In this document: in pieces, positions 7,901 to 19,500 of the stretch
Layout: every line of letters starts with the position of its first letter
Position numbering within the stretch: the first letter of the stretch is position 1
DNA from: Pseudazoarcus pumilus
GTDB lineage: Bacteria; Pseudomonadota; Gammaproteobacteria; Burkholderiales; Rhodocyclaceae
DNA length: 64,000 nucleotides
Reading direction: 5' to 3'
NCBI RefSeq assembly: GCF_002872475.1
Contig: NZ_CP025682.1
Location: forward strand, 62,001 to 126,000
Notes under the pieces: generated by a model
Databases searched by the model: none
What the model was told of the DNA's origin: nothing
What the model saw: only the letters and a program-made list of their open reading frames with translations
Made by a program: the position numbers and the translations under genes

Positions 7901-8203
7901 ATGGAACTGACCCCCCGCGAGAAGGACAAGCTGCTGATCTTCACCGCCGGCCTGGTGGCTGAACGCCGTCTGGCGCGTGGCGTGAAGCTCAACTACCCGG
8001 AGTCGGTGGCGCTGATCACCTGCGCCATCCTCGAGGGCGCGCGCGACGGCCGCACGGTGGCCGACCTGATGCACTTCGGCACCACCATCCTCGCCCGCGA
8101 ACAGGTCATGGAAGGCGTGCCGGAGATGATTCCCGAGATCCAGGTCGAGGCCACGTTCCCCGACGGGACCAAGCTCGTAACCGTCCACAACCCCATAATC
8201 TAA
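7901..8203 (+). CDS. ureA: Urease subunit gamma
   Basis: 100 residues, the standard size of a separate UreA. It opens [20 protein letters not shown] and contains [18 protein letters not shown] and the [20 protein letters not shown] end, all typical. It is a structural subunit of the cytoplasmic nickel urease (UreABC)3 that hydrolyses urea to ammonia and carbamate. A GAGAGGA ribosome site precedes the ATG. UreB follows after 12 bases, so gamma and beta are separate polypeptides as in most proteobacteria, rather than fused as in Helicobacter. Confidence 0.97.
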   Translation: MELTPREKDKLLIFTAGLVAERRLARGVKLNYPESVALITCAILEGARDGRTVADLMHFGTTILAREQVMEGVPEMIPEIQVEATFPDGTKLVTVHNPII

Positions 8204-8215
8204 AGGGCGCGAAAG

Positions 8216-8521
8216 ATGATCCCCGGAGAAATGCACACCCTGGACGGCGAGATCGAGCTCAACGTGGGCCGCGACACGATCACGCTCAAGGTGACCAACA
8301 CCGGCGATCGCCCGGTGCAGGTCGGCTCGCACTACCACTTCGCGGAAACCAACTTCGCGCTTGATTTCGACCGCGCGGCCGCGCGTGGCTTTCGCCTGAA
8401 CATCGCGGCCGGTACCGCCGTGCGCTTCGAGCCGGGCCAGTCGCGCACCGTCGAACTGGTCGCGCTGGCCGGTGACCGGAAGGTGTACGGCTTCGCCGGC
8501 GACGTCATGGGAGCACTGTAA
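8216..8521 (+). CDS. ureB: Urease subunit beta
   Basis: 101 residues, the usual size. It begins [19 protein letters not shown] and carries [39 protein letters not shown] and [12 protein letters not shown], the conserved beta-subunit blocks. It forms part of the urease heterotrimer together with UreA and UreC. The stop codon directly abuts the ureC start with no gap, which suggests coupled translation and equal subunit output. Confidence 0.97.
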   Translation: MIPGEMHTLDGEIELNVGRDTITLKVTNTGDRPVQVGSHYHFAETNFALDFDRAAARGFRLNIAAGTAVRFEPGQSRTVELVALAGDRKVYGFAGDVMGAL

Positions 8522-10228
<1,707 letters not shown>

Positions 10229-10236
10229 GGCGTCCC

Positions 10237-10713
10237 ATGTTGCTGCTCGAATCCCTCTACGACGGCCCCGAACCCGCCACCGAGAAGCTGGAGCTCGACT
10301 TCGGCTACCGCACGAAAAGCCGTCTGCGCGCCAGGCTGAAGACGGGTGAGGAAGTCGGTCTGTTCCTCGAGCGCGGCACCGTGCTGCGCGGCGGCCAGAA
10401 GTTGCGCGCCAAGGACGGCCGCATCGTCGAGGTCGTCTCCGCCCCCGAAGACCTGCTCGAAGCCCGCTGCGACGGCGCCTTCGCGCTGGCGCGCGCGGCC
10501 TATCACCTCGGCAACCGCCACGTCGCCGTGCAGATCGGCGACGGCTGGCTGCGCATCCAGGCCGATCACGTGCTCGAACACATGCTCGTCGGCCTCGGTG
10601 CCGAAGTGCGCGCCGTCTCCGCGCCGTTCGAACCCGAGACCGGGGCCTACGCCCACGGCCACCAGCACCCCGGCGACGGCAGCGGGGCGCGCATCCACAT
10701 GATGAGCGCGTGA
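10237..10713 (+). CDS. ureE: Urease accessory nickel chaperone UreE
   Basis: 158 residues. UreE delivers nickel to the UreDFG complex. The N-terminal peptide-binding part contains [20 protein letters not shown] and the metal-binding part contains [14 protein letters not shown] and [15 protein letters not shown]. The C-terminal tail has only HGHQH and a last His, so it is histidine-poor compared with Klebsiella UreE. The ATG closely follows ureC; an upstream in-frame extension overlaps ureC and is not real. After its stop come two palindromic repeat elements before ureF. Confidence 0.93.
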   Translation: MLLLESLYDGPEPATEKLELDFGYRTKSRLRARLKTGEEVGLFLERGTVLRGGQKLRAKDGRIVEVVSAPEDLLEARCDGAFALARAAYHLGNRHVAVQIGDGWLRIQADHVLEHMLVGLGAEVRAVSAPFEPETGAYAHGHQHPGDGSGARIHMMSA

Positions 10714-10731
10714 AATGAGTCGTCGAATGAC

Positions 10732-10811
10732 CGTAGGGCGCAATAAGCGAAGCGCATTGCGCCGCATTGGCCGAACATTCGGCGGATTACGCTGCGCTAA
10801 TCCGCCCTACG
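10732..10811. repeat. Bipartite palindromic repeat element (copy 1)
   Basis: An 80-base element bounded by CGTAGGGCG and its exact complement CGCCCTACG. Inside are two hairpins: GGCGCAAT/ATTGCGCC (10737-10763, loop AAGCGAAGCGC) and GGCGGATTA/TAATCCGCC (10781-10806). This architecture resembles REP/BIME or small MITE-like elements common in betaproteobacteria. It lies between ureE and ureF, and its left half recurs at 61846. Confidence 0.75.
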
Positions 10812-10855
10812 AGTTCTGCGCTCGCCGCAAACAGCGAAAGCCGGCGAGCTCCTTC

Positions 10856-10934
10856 CGTAGGTCGCCGATGAGCGAAGCGAATTGCGACATCTCCGTCCGT
10901 GTGTCGGATTTCGCTTCGCTCAACCCGACCTACG
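10856..10934. repeat. Bipartite palindromic repeat element (copy 2, variant)
   Basis: A 79-base element with outer arms CGTAGGTCG and CGACCTACG, almost exact complements, and two inner parts containing AGCGAAGCGAAT and ATTTCGCTTCGCT. The design is the same as in copy 1, with a different arm sequence (GTAGGTCG instead of GTAGGGCG). It sits 44 bases after copy 1 and ends 19 bases before the ureF start, leaving only the CGGAG ribosome site between. Confidence 0.7.
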
Positions 10935-10953
10935 ATCACGCGGAGCACCCCTG

Positions 10954-11630
10954 ATGCTCCCCCTCGTCCGCCTGCTGCAACTCGCCAGCCCGGCCTTGCC
11001 GGTCGGCGCCTACACCTATTCACAGGGTCTGGAATGGGCGGTGGAGAGCGGCTCCGTGAAGAACGAGGCCGGCACGGCCAGATGGATTGGAGACGCGCTG
11101 TCGCACAACCTCGCGCGCTTCGAGGCGCCGCTGGCCGCCGCGCTGATGCAGGCCTGGAATGACGGGGACGACGCGCGCGTGGCGGCGCTCAACGCCGACT
11201 TCAACGCCAGCCGCGAGACCATGGAACTGCGCGCCGAGACCGTGCAGATGGGCTGGTCGCTGGTGCGCCTGCTCGGAGATCTCGACGTTTTTGCACGGCT
11301 TCCCGGCTGGCGTGATCGCCTGCTGGCCGTCGACGAGCCGGCCTTCCCGACCGCATGGACGGCTGCCGCCGCCGCCTGGCAGGTACCGGCGGATCAGGCC
11401 ATCGCCGCCTACCTGTGGGCCTGGCTGGAAAACCAGGTGATGGCGGCGGTCAAGGCCGTGCCGCTCGGGCAGAGCGCCGGCCAGCGGTTGCTGAGCGAGC
11501 TGGGCGAGACGATCCCGGCGCTGGCGGAACAGGCGCTGGCGCTGCCCGAGTTCGAATGGAGCAACTTCAACCCCGGCCTCGCGATTGCGAGCAGCCGGCA
11601 CGAGACCCAATACACGAGGCTGTTCAGATC

Positions 11631-11634
<4 letters not shown>
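10954..11634 (+). CDS. ureF: Urease accessory protein UreF
   Basis: 226 residues, all-helical accessory factor that joins UreD and UreG during nickel insertion and gates the UreG GTPase. Conserved pieces are [21 protein letters not shown] at the N-terminus, [19 protein letters not shown], and the C-terminal [26 protein letters not shown] lies eight bases before the ATG; the longer in-frame upstream sequence runs into the repeat element and is not coding. The stop overlaps the ureG start by ATGA. Confidence 0.94.
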
Positions 11635-12260
<626 letters not shown>

Positions 12261-12286
12261 ACCGAACACTTCATGAGGAAACCGAC

Positions 12287-12856
12287 ATGAAACGACTGCT
12301 CTGCTCCCTCCCGCTCGCCCTGTTTGCAGGCGCCGCGCTGGCCCATCCGGGTCACGAATCCGTGAGCTTCTTCTCCGGGTTCGGTCACCCCATCGGCGGT
12401 CTCGACCATGTGCTCGCCATGCTGGCGGTCGGCCTGCTCGCCGCGCGTCAGGCCGGCCGCGCCCGCTGGGCGTTGCCTGTGGCCTTCGTCGCCGCGATGC
12501 TCGCGGGTGCCGGGCTGGGCGCTCTGGGTGTGGCGCTGCCGGCCGTCGAGAGCGGCATCGCGCTGTCCGTGCTGGTGCTGGGCCTGCTGATCGCCTTCGT
12601 CGTCGCGCTGCCGCTGGCGGTGGCCGTGCCGATGGTTGCCGTGTTCGCGCTCTTCCACGGGCATGCGCACTTCACCGAGATGGGCCACGGCTCGATGTGG
12701 CTGTATGCCGCCGGCTTCGCCATCGCCACCGCGCTGCTGCACGGCGCCGGGTATGCGCTGGCGCGTGTCTTGCCCGAAGGCGCCGCTGCGGTGCGCATCA
12801 AGCGCGTGGCTGGCGGGCTCATTGCCGTGGCCGGCGCAGTCTTTCTCGCGGCCTGA
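12287..12856 (+). CDS. HupE/UreJ family nickel transporter
   Basis: 189 residues with a signal sequence (MKRLLCSLPLALFAGAALA) and about six membrane spans. The mature protein opens HPGHES, and the family signature FGHPIGGLDHVLAMLAVGLL follows; HGHAHFTEM and LLHGAGYAL add histidines lining the path. HupE/UreJ proteins bring nickel across the membrane for hydrogenase or urease; here the urease cluster context makes urease nickel supply likely. It is the last gene of the rightward cluster and ends seven bases before a convergent terminator hairpin. Confidence 0.9.
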   Translation: MKRLLCSLPLALFAGAALAHPGHESVSFFSGFGHPIGGLDHVLAMLAVGLLAARQAGRARWALPVAFVAAMLAGAGLGALGVALPAVESGIALSVLVLGLLIAFVVALPLAVAVPMVAVFALFHGHAHFTEMGHGSMWLYAAGFAIATALLHGAGYALARVLPEGAAAVRIKRVAGGLIAVAGAVFLAA

Positions 12857-12862
12857 TACGGG

Positions 12863-12885
12863 GGCTGCCCGCCCTACGGGCAGCC
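12863..12885. terminator. Hairpin between convergent hupE and pentapeptide gene
   Basis: GGCTGCCCG and CGGGCAGCC form a perfect nine-base-pair stem with a five-base loop. It lies right after hupE and includes the stop codon of the converging pentapeptide gene. There is no clear T-run on either side, so termination would be inefficient or helped by other factors. Confidence 0.55.
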
Positions 12886-13503
12886 GATGCAGCCTTCCGT
12901 CTGGGCGCTGAAGAAGTTGGCCTGGGCGACGTTCTTCGCGTCGCGCAGGTCGGCGCCGCGCAGGTCGGCGCGGGTGAAGTTCGTGCCCGACAGGTTCGCG
13001 CCCCGCATCGTGACCTCGCGCATGTCGGCGGCGCGGAAGTTCGCGCGCGTCAGGTCGGCGCCATCGAGCGTGGCGCGCCCGAGCCGCGCGTTCGAAAGGT
13101 TGGCATTCGCCAGCTTCGCGCCTTCGAGATTCGCGCTGCTGAAATCCACGTTCTGCAAGGTCGCCGCTTCGAAATTGGCCCCGTTCAGCTGCGTTTCGAC
13201 GAACTCCGCGCCGCGCGCATTGACGCGTTTGAGCGAAACTTCGGCCATGCGCGCACCGTTGAAGCGCGTGCCGGTAATGGTCGTCTCGTCCAGATTGGCA
13301 CCGGTGAGGTTTGCGCCGGACAGGTCCGAACGCGAGAACTGCGAATTGGACAGGCGCGCGCCGGCCAGATCGGCGCCGGCGAGATTCATGTTCACGCAGA
13401 AGGTGCCGCGCCGGATGTTGCAGCCGTCGATGCTGAGGCTTTGAGCGAGGACGCCGGTCGAGGCGAGCAGGGCAAGGACGAGGGCGGTGGCTTTGAAGGG
13501 CAT
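12874..13503 (-). CDS. Secreted pentapeptide-repeat protein
   Basis: 209 residues: signal peptide MPFKATALVLALLASTGVLA, then two cysteines around the start of the mature chain (IDGCNIRRGTFC), then about 30 tandem A(D/N)LxX-type pentapeptides such as NLAGADLAGARL and DLSGANLTGANLDE, ending in a Cys pair (EGCIGCP). Such repeats build a right-handed square beta-helix. The signal peptide points to the periplasm or outside, unlike gyrase-protecting Qnr-type proteins. The start was placed at the signal peptide; an upstream in-frame extension is not plausible. No partner is adjacent; the arsR promoter faces away. Confidence 0.82.
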   Translation of the reverse strand: MPFKATALVLALLASTGVLAQSLSIDGCNIRRGTFCVNMNLAGADLAGARLSNSQFSRSDLSGANLTGANLDETTITGTRFNGARMAEVSLKRVNARGAEFVETQLNGANFEAATLQNVDFSSANLEGAKLANANLSNARLGRATLDGADLTRANFRAADMREVTMRGANLSGTNFTRADLRGADLRDAKNVAQANFFSAQTEGCIGCP

Positions 13504-13595
13504 CGATTGGGGTGTCCGTATTGGCTGAAGCGGGTTGGACGGCAACGGCCAAACATAGTTTATTTCCCCACCGCGGCCAAGCGCCGGTGCAGGCA

Positions 13596-13625
13596 TTGAC
13601 TAAGGCGGACTTTTCCGCCGATAAT
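13596..13625 (+). promoter_or_regulatory. Sigma-70 promoter of the ars operon
   Basis: TTGACT at 13596-13601 and GATAAT at 13620-13625, 18 bases apart, form a near-consensus -35/-10 pair 29 bases before the arsR start codon. The predicted transcription start falls inside the palindromic operator that follows, consistent with repression by ArsR. Confidence 0.8.
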
Positions 13626-13654
13626 GATTCAACACTTATTGAAGTATTGAATCA
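13625..13654. promoter_or_regulatory. Palindromic ArsR operator
   Basis: TGATTCAA (13625-13632) and TTGAATCA (13647-13654) are exact complements, with a nested ACTT/AAGT dyad between them. The site begins at the last base of the -10 box and runs into the first base of the arsR start codon, so a bound dimer would block transcription start directly. Confidence 0.75.
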
Positions 13655-13986
13655 TGGACAAGCCCACCGCCCTGCAGGTCTTCGAAGCGCTCTCGTCCGG
13701 CGTGCGGCTGGATGTCTTCCGCCTGCTCGTGCAGGCAGGCCCCGACGGGCGCGTGGCGGGTGAGCTCTCCGCGGCACTCGACATCCCGCCGACGAATCTG
13801 AGCTTTCACCTCAAGGGGCTGGCGCAGGCCGGGCTGGTCACGGCCGAGCAGGAAGGCCGCTTCCAGCGCTACCGCGCCAATATCGCGCTGATGGTCGACA
13901 CCATCGGTTTCCTCACCGAAAACTGCTGTGGCGAAGGCGTGAGCTGTGAGCTCACGGGTATCGCGGAAGGAGTCTGCAAGTCATGA
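13654..13986 (+). CDS. arsR: ArsR-family arsenite-responsive repressor
   Basis: 110 residues with a winged helix: LSSGVRLDVFRLLVQAG, PPTNLSFHLKGLAQAGLV (recognition helix) and the wing EQEGRFQRYRAN. Instead of the classic CVC motif near the recognition helix, cysteines are clustered at the C-terminus (ENCCGEGVSC and VCKS), the arrangement used by the Acidithiobacillus/Corynebacterium-type arsenite sensors. It should repress the ars operon until As(III) binds. The start codon lies in the operator, and the stop overlaps arsC (ATGA). Confidence 0.9.
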   Translation: MDKPTALQVFEALSSGVRLDVFRLLVQAGPDGRVAGELSAALDIPPTNLSFHLKGLAQAGLVTAEQEGRFQRYRANIALMVDTIGFLTENCCGEGVSCELTGIAEGVCKS

Positions 13987-14480
13987 ATGTACTGTTCCTG
14001 TGCACCGGCAACTCGTGTCGTTCGATCCTCGCCGAAGCCACCTTCAACGCGCTCGCCCCCGAAGGTTGGCGCGCCATCAGCGCCGGCAGCCAGCCGGCCG
14101 GCTACGTGCATCCGAAGTCGCTGGCGCTGCTCGAACGCGAGGGCATCGCCACCGACGGCCTTGCCAGCAAGTCGTGGGACGGCCTGCCGGTGACCCCCGA
14201 TCTGGTCATCACCGTATGCGCCAGTGCGGCCGGCGAGACCTGCCCGGTCTATCTGTCGCCGGCGCCGCGCGCCCACTGGGGCGTGGCCGACCCGGCCAGG
14301 GCCACCGGCACCGAGGCCGAAATCGAGGCCGCCTTCGAGACGGCGTACCGCACGCTGCGCCACCGCATCGAAGCATTGCTGGCACTGCCACGCGATCTGG
14401 CCGAAAAGGATCTCGCGAAGTTCAAGGCCGAATGCGAGCGCATCGGCACCCTCGTCCCCGAATCCACACGGACCGCCTGA
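13983..14480 (+). CDS. arsC: Arsenate reductase, low-molecular-weight phosphatase type
   Basis: 165 residues. It reduces arsenate to arsenite. The CX5R phosphate-binding loop is at the N-terminus (LFLCTGNSCRS, C7 to R13), and the WGVADPARATG segment holds the general acid Asp. A further cysteine pair (VCASAAGETC) is placed like the relay cysteines of thioredoxin-coupled ArsC. The protein is longer at the C-terminus than B. subtilis ArsC (139 residues). It is coupled to arsR by a four-base overlap and the efflux gene follows after three bases. Confidence 0.92.
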   Translation: MNVLFLCTGNSCRSILAEATFNALAPEGWRAISAGSQPAGYVHPKSLALLEREGIATDGLASKSWDGLPVTPDLVITVCASAAGETCPVYLSPAPRAHWGVADPARATGTEAEIEAAFETAYRTLRHRIEALLALPRDLAEKDLAKFKAECERIGTLVPESTRTA

Positions 14481-14483
14481 ACC

Positions 14484-15563
14484 ATGTCGTCACCCTGCGA
14501 AATCGCCGCCAAACAATCCGCCGGGGCGCCGATCGGCTTCTTCGAGCGCTATCTGACGGTTTGGGTCTTCCTGTGCATCGTCGCCGGCACGGCTTTCGGG
14601 CAGTTCGCCCCGCAGGCCGCGCAGGCGGTGGGTGCGCTGGAAGTGGCGCATGTGAACATCCCGGTCGGCATTCTGATCTGGATCATGATCATCCCGATGC
14701 TGATGAAGATCGACTTCGGCGCGCTGCACGAGGTGCGCCGCCAGAAGAACAGCATCGGCGTGACGCTGTTCGTGAACTGGGCGGTCAAGCCGTTTTCGAT
14801 GGCGCTGTTCGGCTGGATCTTCATCCGCCACGTGTTTGCGCCGTGGCTGCCGGCCGAGGAGCTGGACAGTTACATCGCCGGTCTGATCCTGCTCGGCGCG
14901 GCGCCATGCACGGCGATGGTCTTCGTGTGGAGCAATCTGTGCCGGGGGGATGCCAATTTCACGCTGACCCAGGTCGCGCTCAACGATCTGATCATGGTCT
15001 TCGCCTTCGCGCCCATTGTCGCGCTGCTGCTCGGCGTGTCGGCCATTCCGGTGCCGTGGGACACGCTGTTTCTGTCGGTGGTGATGTACATCGTGATTCC
15101 GCTGGCCATCGCGCAGTTCATCCGCGCGCAACTGATGAAGCGCGGCGAGGCCTTCTTCCAGCGCGCATTGGAGCGCATCGGCCCGTTCTCCATCCTCGCG
15201 CTGCTGGCTACGCTGGTGCTGCTGTTCTCGTTCCAGGGCCGCGCCATCATCGACCAGCCGCTGATCATCGGCATGCTGGCCGTGCCCATCCTGTTGCAGG
15301 TGCTGTTCATTGCCGCGCTCGGCTACTGGCTCAACCGAAAGTTCAAGGCACCGCACGCCGTGGCCGGCCCGTCGACGATGATCGGCGCGTCGAACTTCTT
15401 CGAACTGGCCGTGGCCGCCGCCATCGTGTTGTATGGCTTTGATTCGGGCGCGGCGCTGGCCACCGTGGTCGGCGTGCTCATCGAGGTGCCGGTGATGCTG
15501 TGGCTGGTGCGCATCGTCAATCGCAGCCGTGCGTGGTATGAAGCGGGACTGGTGCGGGCCTGA
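14484..15563 (+). CDS. acr3: ACR3-family arsenite efflux permease
   Basis: 359 residues, about ten membrane spans. ACR3 exports arsenite using the proton-motive force. Family markers are FFERYLTVWVFLCIVAGTAFG at the N-terminus, the VNIPVGILIWIMIIPMLMKID segment, NWAVKPFSMALFGWIF, and LLGAAPCTAMVFVWSNLCRG, which holds the conserved cysteine needed for arsenite transport. It follows arsC by three bases and completes the minimal arsR-arsC-acr3 resistance operon. Often annotated arsB, but it belongs to the ACR3 rather than the ArsB family. Confidence 0.95.
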   Translation: MSSPCEIAAKQSAGAPIGFFERYLTVWVFLCIVAGTAFGQFAPQAAQAVGALEVAHVNIPVGILIWIMIIPMLMKIDFGALHEVRRQKNSIGVTLFVNWAVKPFSMALFGWIFIRHVFAPWLPAEELDSYIAGLILLGAAPCTAMVFVWSNLCRGDANFTLTQVALNDLIMVFAFAPIVALLLGVSAIPVPWDTLFLSVVMYIVIPLAIAQFIRAQLMKRGEAFFQRALERIGPFSILALLATLVLLFSFQGRAIIDQPLIIGMLAVPILLQVLFIAALGYWLNRKFKAPHAVAGPSTMIGASNFFELAVAAAIVLYGFDSGAALATVVGVLIEVPVMLWLVRIVNRSRAWYEAGLVRA

Positions 15564-15581
15564 GCCCGCTGGAGGTTGGAT

Positions 15582-16520
15582 ATGACATTCGGGATGCTGC
15601 GTGCCGCGTGCGCCTTGCTGTGTGCTTGGTCGGTTGCTGCAGCGGCGACCGAGTTCCGCCTGGAGGTCGAGGACGTCGGACACGGCATCTTCGCGCTGGT
15701 CGGCCCGCTCGGTGATCGCAGCTACGAAAACCACGGCTTGAACGCCACCTACGCCGTCATCGACACGCCCGAGGGCGCGATCCTGATCGACAGCGGTGCC
15801 TCGCGCATGGGCGCCGAACTGCTCGCAGCCGAAACGCAACGCCTCACCGGCAAGCCAGTGCGATGGGTGATCAACACCGGTGCGCAGGACCACCGCTGGC
15901 TGGGCAACGCATGGTTCATCGCTCAGGGCGCCGAGGTTATCGCCCACAAGCGCACCGTGAACACCCAGAAGAAGGAAGTCGGCCATCAGCTCGAACGCCT
16001 CGCGCCGGCGCTCAAGGAACGGCTCGATGGCACCGAGCCGGCGCACGCCACGCGCGTGATCGTGGCCGACAGCGAAACCCTGCAACTCGGTGGGCGCACG
16101 CTGGAAATGCACTATCTTTCCGACGCCCACTTCGCTGGCGACGTCATGCTGTGGATGCCCGAGGCGCGCACGCTGTTCGCGGGCGATCACGTCTACATGG
16201 ACCGTATCCTGTCCATCCGCCCGTTCAGCAGTGCCGAAGGCTGGCTGGAAGCCTTCGGCAAGCTCGCCGCCTTCGACGCGGTGGTCATCGTCCCGGGCCA
16301 TGGCTCGGTCACCGACACGGCCGGTGCGCAACGCGACACCGGTGACTATCTTGCCTTCGTCGTCGAAGGCGTGCGCAAGCACGCCGAAGACATGGCTGGC
16401 GCCGAGGAAGCGTTGGCCGAACTGGGCGACGCGCCGCAGTTCGAGCGCCTGCAAAACTACGCTGACCTGCACCGCGCCAACGTGCATCAGGCCTATCTGC
16501 AGATCGAAGCGGGACTGTAG
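15582..16520 (+). CDS. Secreted metallo-beta-lactamase-fold protein with degenerate metal motif
   Basis: 312 residues with a signal peptide (MTFGMLRAACALLCAWSVAA). The MBL fold is clear: TYAVIDTPEGAILIDSG, then VINTGAQDHRWLGN, SDAHFAGD, LFAGDHVYMDR and VIVPGHG. The zinc motif HxHxDH reads T99-G-A101-Q-D103-H104, so two of the three site-1 histidines are missing while D103 and H104 remain. It may bind a single metal or none. The ATG with GGAGG six bases upstream was preferred over an earlier TTG. It lies 18 bases after acr3 and could be read with the ars operon, though no arsenic role is known. Confidence 0.8.
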   Translation: MTFGMLRAACALLCAWSVAAAATEFRLEVEDVGHGIFALVGPLGDRSYENHGLNATYAVIDTPEGAILIDSGASRMGAELLAAETQRLTGKPVRWVINTGAQDHRWLGNAWFIAQGAEVIAHKRTVNTQKKEVGHQLERLAPALKERLDGTEPAHATRVIVADSETLQLGGRTLEMHYLSDAHFAGDVMLWMPEARTLFAGDHVYMDRILSIRPFSSAEGWLEAFGKLAAFDAVVIVPGHGSVTDTAGAQRDTGDYLAFVVEGVRKHAEDMAGAEEALAELGDAPQFERLQNYADLHRANVHQAYLQIEAGL

Positions 16521-16545
16521 CCACAGGTGTGCCGAGTCGGGCGCG

Positions 16546-19500
16546 TCATTCCTTGACGCGGAATGCGCGCAGCAATGCGGAGCATGCGTCGGACTCGGCC
16601 GGCTTCGCGAACAGATAGCCCTGTCCCGCGTTGCACCCGATGCCGCGCAGGTAGTCCGCCTGCTCGTCGGTTTCCACCCCTTCGGCGAGCACGTCGAGCG
16701 CGAGGCTGTGCCCCAGCGCGACCACGGCCTGCACGATGGCCGCGCTTTCACGATCGGCGGGCAGGCCGCGGATGAAGGATTGATCGATCTTGAGGCGGTC
16801 GATGGGGAACTGCCGGAGGTAGCTGAGGCTGGAATAACCGGTGCCGAAGTCGTCGATCGCCACCTGGATGCCGAGCGCATCGAGTCGGTGGAGCTTATCC
16901 AGTACTTCGTCGATGCCACGCATCACCACGCTCTCGGTGACTTCGAGCTCGAGTGCGTGCGCAGGCAGGCCGCTGCGCTCGAGCACCGCCGAAACCGTGT
17001 CCACGAAGTCCTTTTGCTGGAACTGCAGGGCCGAGACGTTGACCGCCATCGTTCCGTCAACGGCGCCCTCGTCCAGCCACTGGGCGTGCTGTCGGCACGC
17101 AGCCTCCATCGCCCAGGTGCCGATCGAGGTGATCAGTCCGCTGTCTTCGGCGATGGGGATGAACTGTGCGGGCGGTACCACGCCACGCGTGGGGTGGCGC
17201 CAGCGCAGCAGGGCTTCGAGCCCGATGACCTCGTCCCGTGCCAGATTGATCTGCGGCTGGAATACGAGGAACAGTTCGTCGCGCGCGATGGCGTGACGCA
17301 AGTCGCCTTCGAGGATCAGGCGTTCGTGGGCACGCGCATTCATGTCGGCGGAGTAGAACTGGTAGCGCCCGCGCCCCTGTTCCTTGGCCGCGTACATGGC
17401 CACGTCGGCGTTGCGCATCAGCGTCTCGACGTCGTCGCCGTTGTCCGGAAAGCACACGATGCCGATGCTCGCACCCAGCACGACTTCGGTTCCGTAGAGC
17501 TGGAAGGGCGAGAGCACGGCCGCGAGCAGCTTCTCGGCGACGCGCGCTGCGTCGTCATCGCTGTCGATCTCCGGCAGCACGACCAGGAACTCGTCGCCGC
17601 CCTGGCGGCTGATCGTGTCGGAGGCCCGCACGCCGCCATGCAGGCGGGCCGCCACTTCCTTGAGTACCAGGTCGCCGCCGTCGTGGCCGAATACGTCGTT
17701 GACGTTCTTGAAGCGGTCCAGGTCCATGAACATCAGCGCCACGCGCTTGCCCGTGCGGCGTGAGGCCGTCATCGCGACATTCAGGCGATCCGTGAGCAGC
17801 AGTCGGTTGGGCAGGCCGGTGAGCGCGTCGTGCTGCACCATGTAGGTGAGTTGTTCCTTGGCGTGCGCGCGTTCGATGGCGGTGTTGAGCGTATTGGCGA
17901 TGCTCTGCAGGAAGCCGATGTCGTCGGCCGAGAAGCGTTGCGTGGTGCGTGCATAGGCGCCGAGCACGCCCAGCGGCTTGTCGGATCGCCCGATGGGCAC
18001 GTCGATGCCGCTGACGATGGCGTGCGAAGCGATCATGCCGGTCGTAGCGAAGCGCCCTTCGGTGGCGAAGTCGTCCACGATCAACGGGCCCTGGGCTTCG
18101 AGTACGCTGCTCACGTGCGAGACGCCCTGTGTTCCGTCGATGCGCCGGCCGATCCAGTCGTCCCTCCATCCCACGCCGGCGCGCATGACGAACTGGTCTT
18201 CCTCGGTACGCAGCACCACCCGCGCGAACTCCACGCCAAGACCGTCGGCCAGCGCATCGGCGGCCGCGTCGAAGATGCCCTCAAGATCGCTGTCGGTGAG
18301 CGCCAGCCGGCCCAGCGTGGCGACCAGCACCTGCTGGTGCGCGCGCGAACGCAGTGCCAGTTCGTCGCGCTTCTGCGCAGTGATATCCTGCACCGTACCG
18401 AACAGCCCCGCGACCCGGCCCTGTTCGTCCTGTCGCGGCACGGCCACTACGCTCACGTAGCGCTCGGAGCCGTTCGGCCGGGTGACGCGCAGTTCGTACT
18501 CCTGGGTCAGCCCGGTGTCGAGCGCGCGTGCGATGCGTTCGGCCACCACGCTGCGGCTCGCATCGTCGAACAAGCGGTCGTTCTCGGCAAAATTCGCGGG
18601 CGGGCCCAGCGCCGGATCACGCCCGAAGATCTCGAAGACCTGCGGTGACCAGCGGATCTCCTCGGTGTCGAGGTCGCACTCCCAGTCGCCCAGGCGGGCG
18701 ATGCGTTGCGCCTCGTCGAGGCGTTCCACGGTGCACTTGATGTCGTCGATGTCGGTACAGGTGCCGAACCACTTCACGATCCGACCCGATTCGTCGCGCA
18801 GCGGAAGTGCGCGTCCCAGCATCCAGTGGTAGACCCCGTCATGGCGGCGCAGGCGGTACTCGATCTCGTAGGGTTCGCCGCTGTCGACGGCTTCCTGCCA
18901 GGTGCGTGCCGCGCGGCCGCGATCCTCGGGATGGAAGGGGGCATTCCAGCCGAAGCCCAGGCTCTCTTCCAGCGTCAGGCCGGTGTAGTCCAGCCAGTAC
19001 TGGTTGAACTGGACGTGATAGCCGTCGGGCAGGGTCACCCATACGATCTGTGGCATCGCCTCGGCCAGGGTGCGGAACTCCGCCTCGCTCGTACGCAGCG
19101 CCGCCTCGGCTTCGATGCGTTCGCTCAGGTCGACGTCGATGCAGAACAGTTCGGGCTCCTTGCCGGGCACCTGCACCGTGGCATGGGCCGAATACACCGT
19201 GACCCGCGAACCGTCCTTGCGCATCAGCGTCAGTTCCGAGGCCGGAATCTGTTCGCCGGTGTCGGCCATGCGCTGCATCGCCTCGCGCACGCCCTCATGC
19301 ATTTCGGGCGGGATGATCAGATCGAGCAGGCTGCGACCGATCGCCTCGTCCGCGCGATAGCCATAGAGGCGCTCGGAGGCTCTATTCCAGTAGTTCGTCG
19401 TGCCGTTCATCGCATAGCCCTGTACGGCCACAGAGGGCACGCTTTGCAGCAGGTTGCGAAATCGTTCCTCGCTTTCGAGTTGCAGGGCCAGTTCGCGGGC

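Noticed and set aside
10714-10953. CRISPR-like repeats between ureE and ureF
   Set aside because: Only two non-identical palindromic elements with no regular spacer; they are REP/MITE-like rather than a CRISPR array.
14490-16919. 809-codon minus-strand frame over acr3 and the MBL gene
   Set aside because: Low-complexity His/Asp/Arg-rich product, antisense to two well-supported genes.
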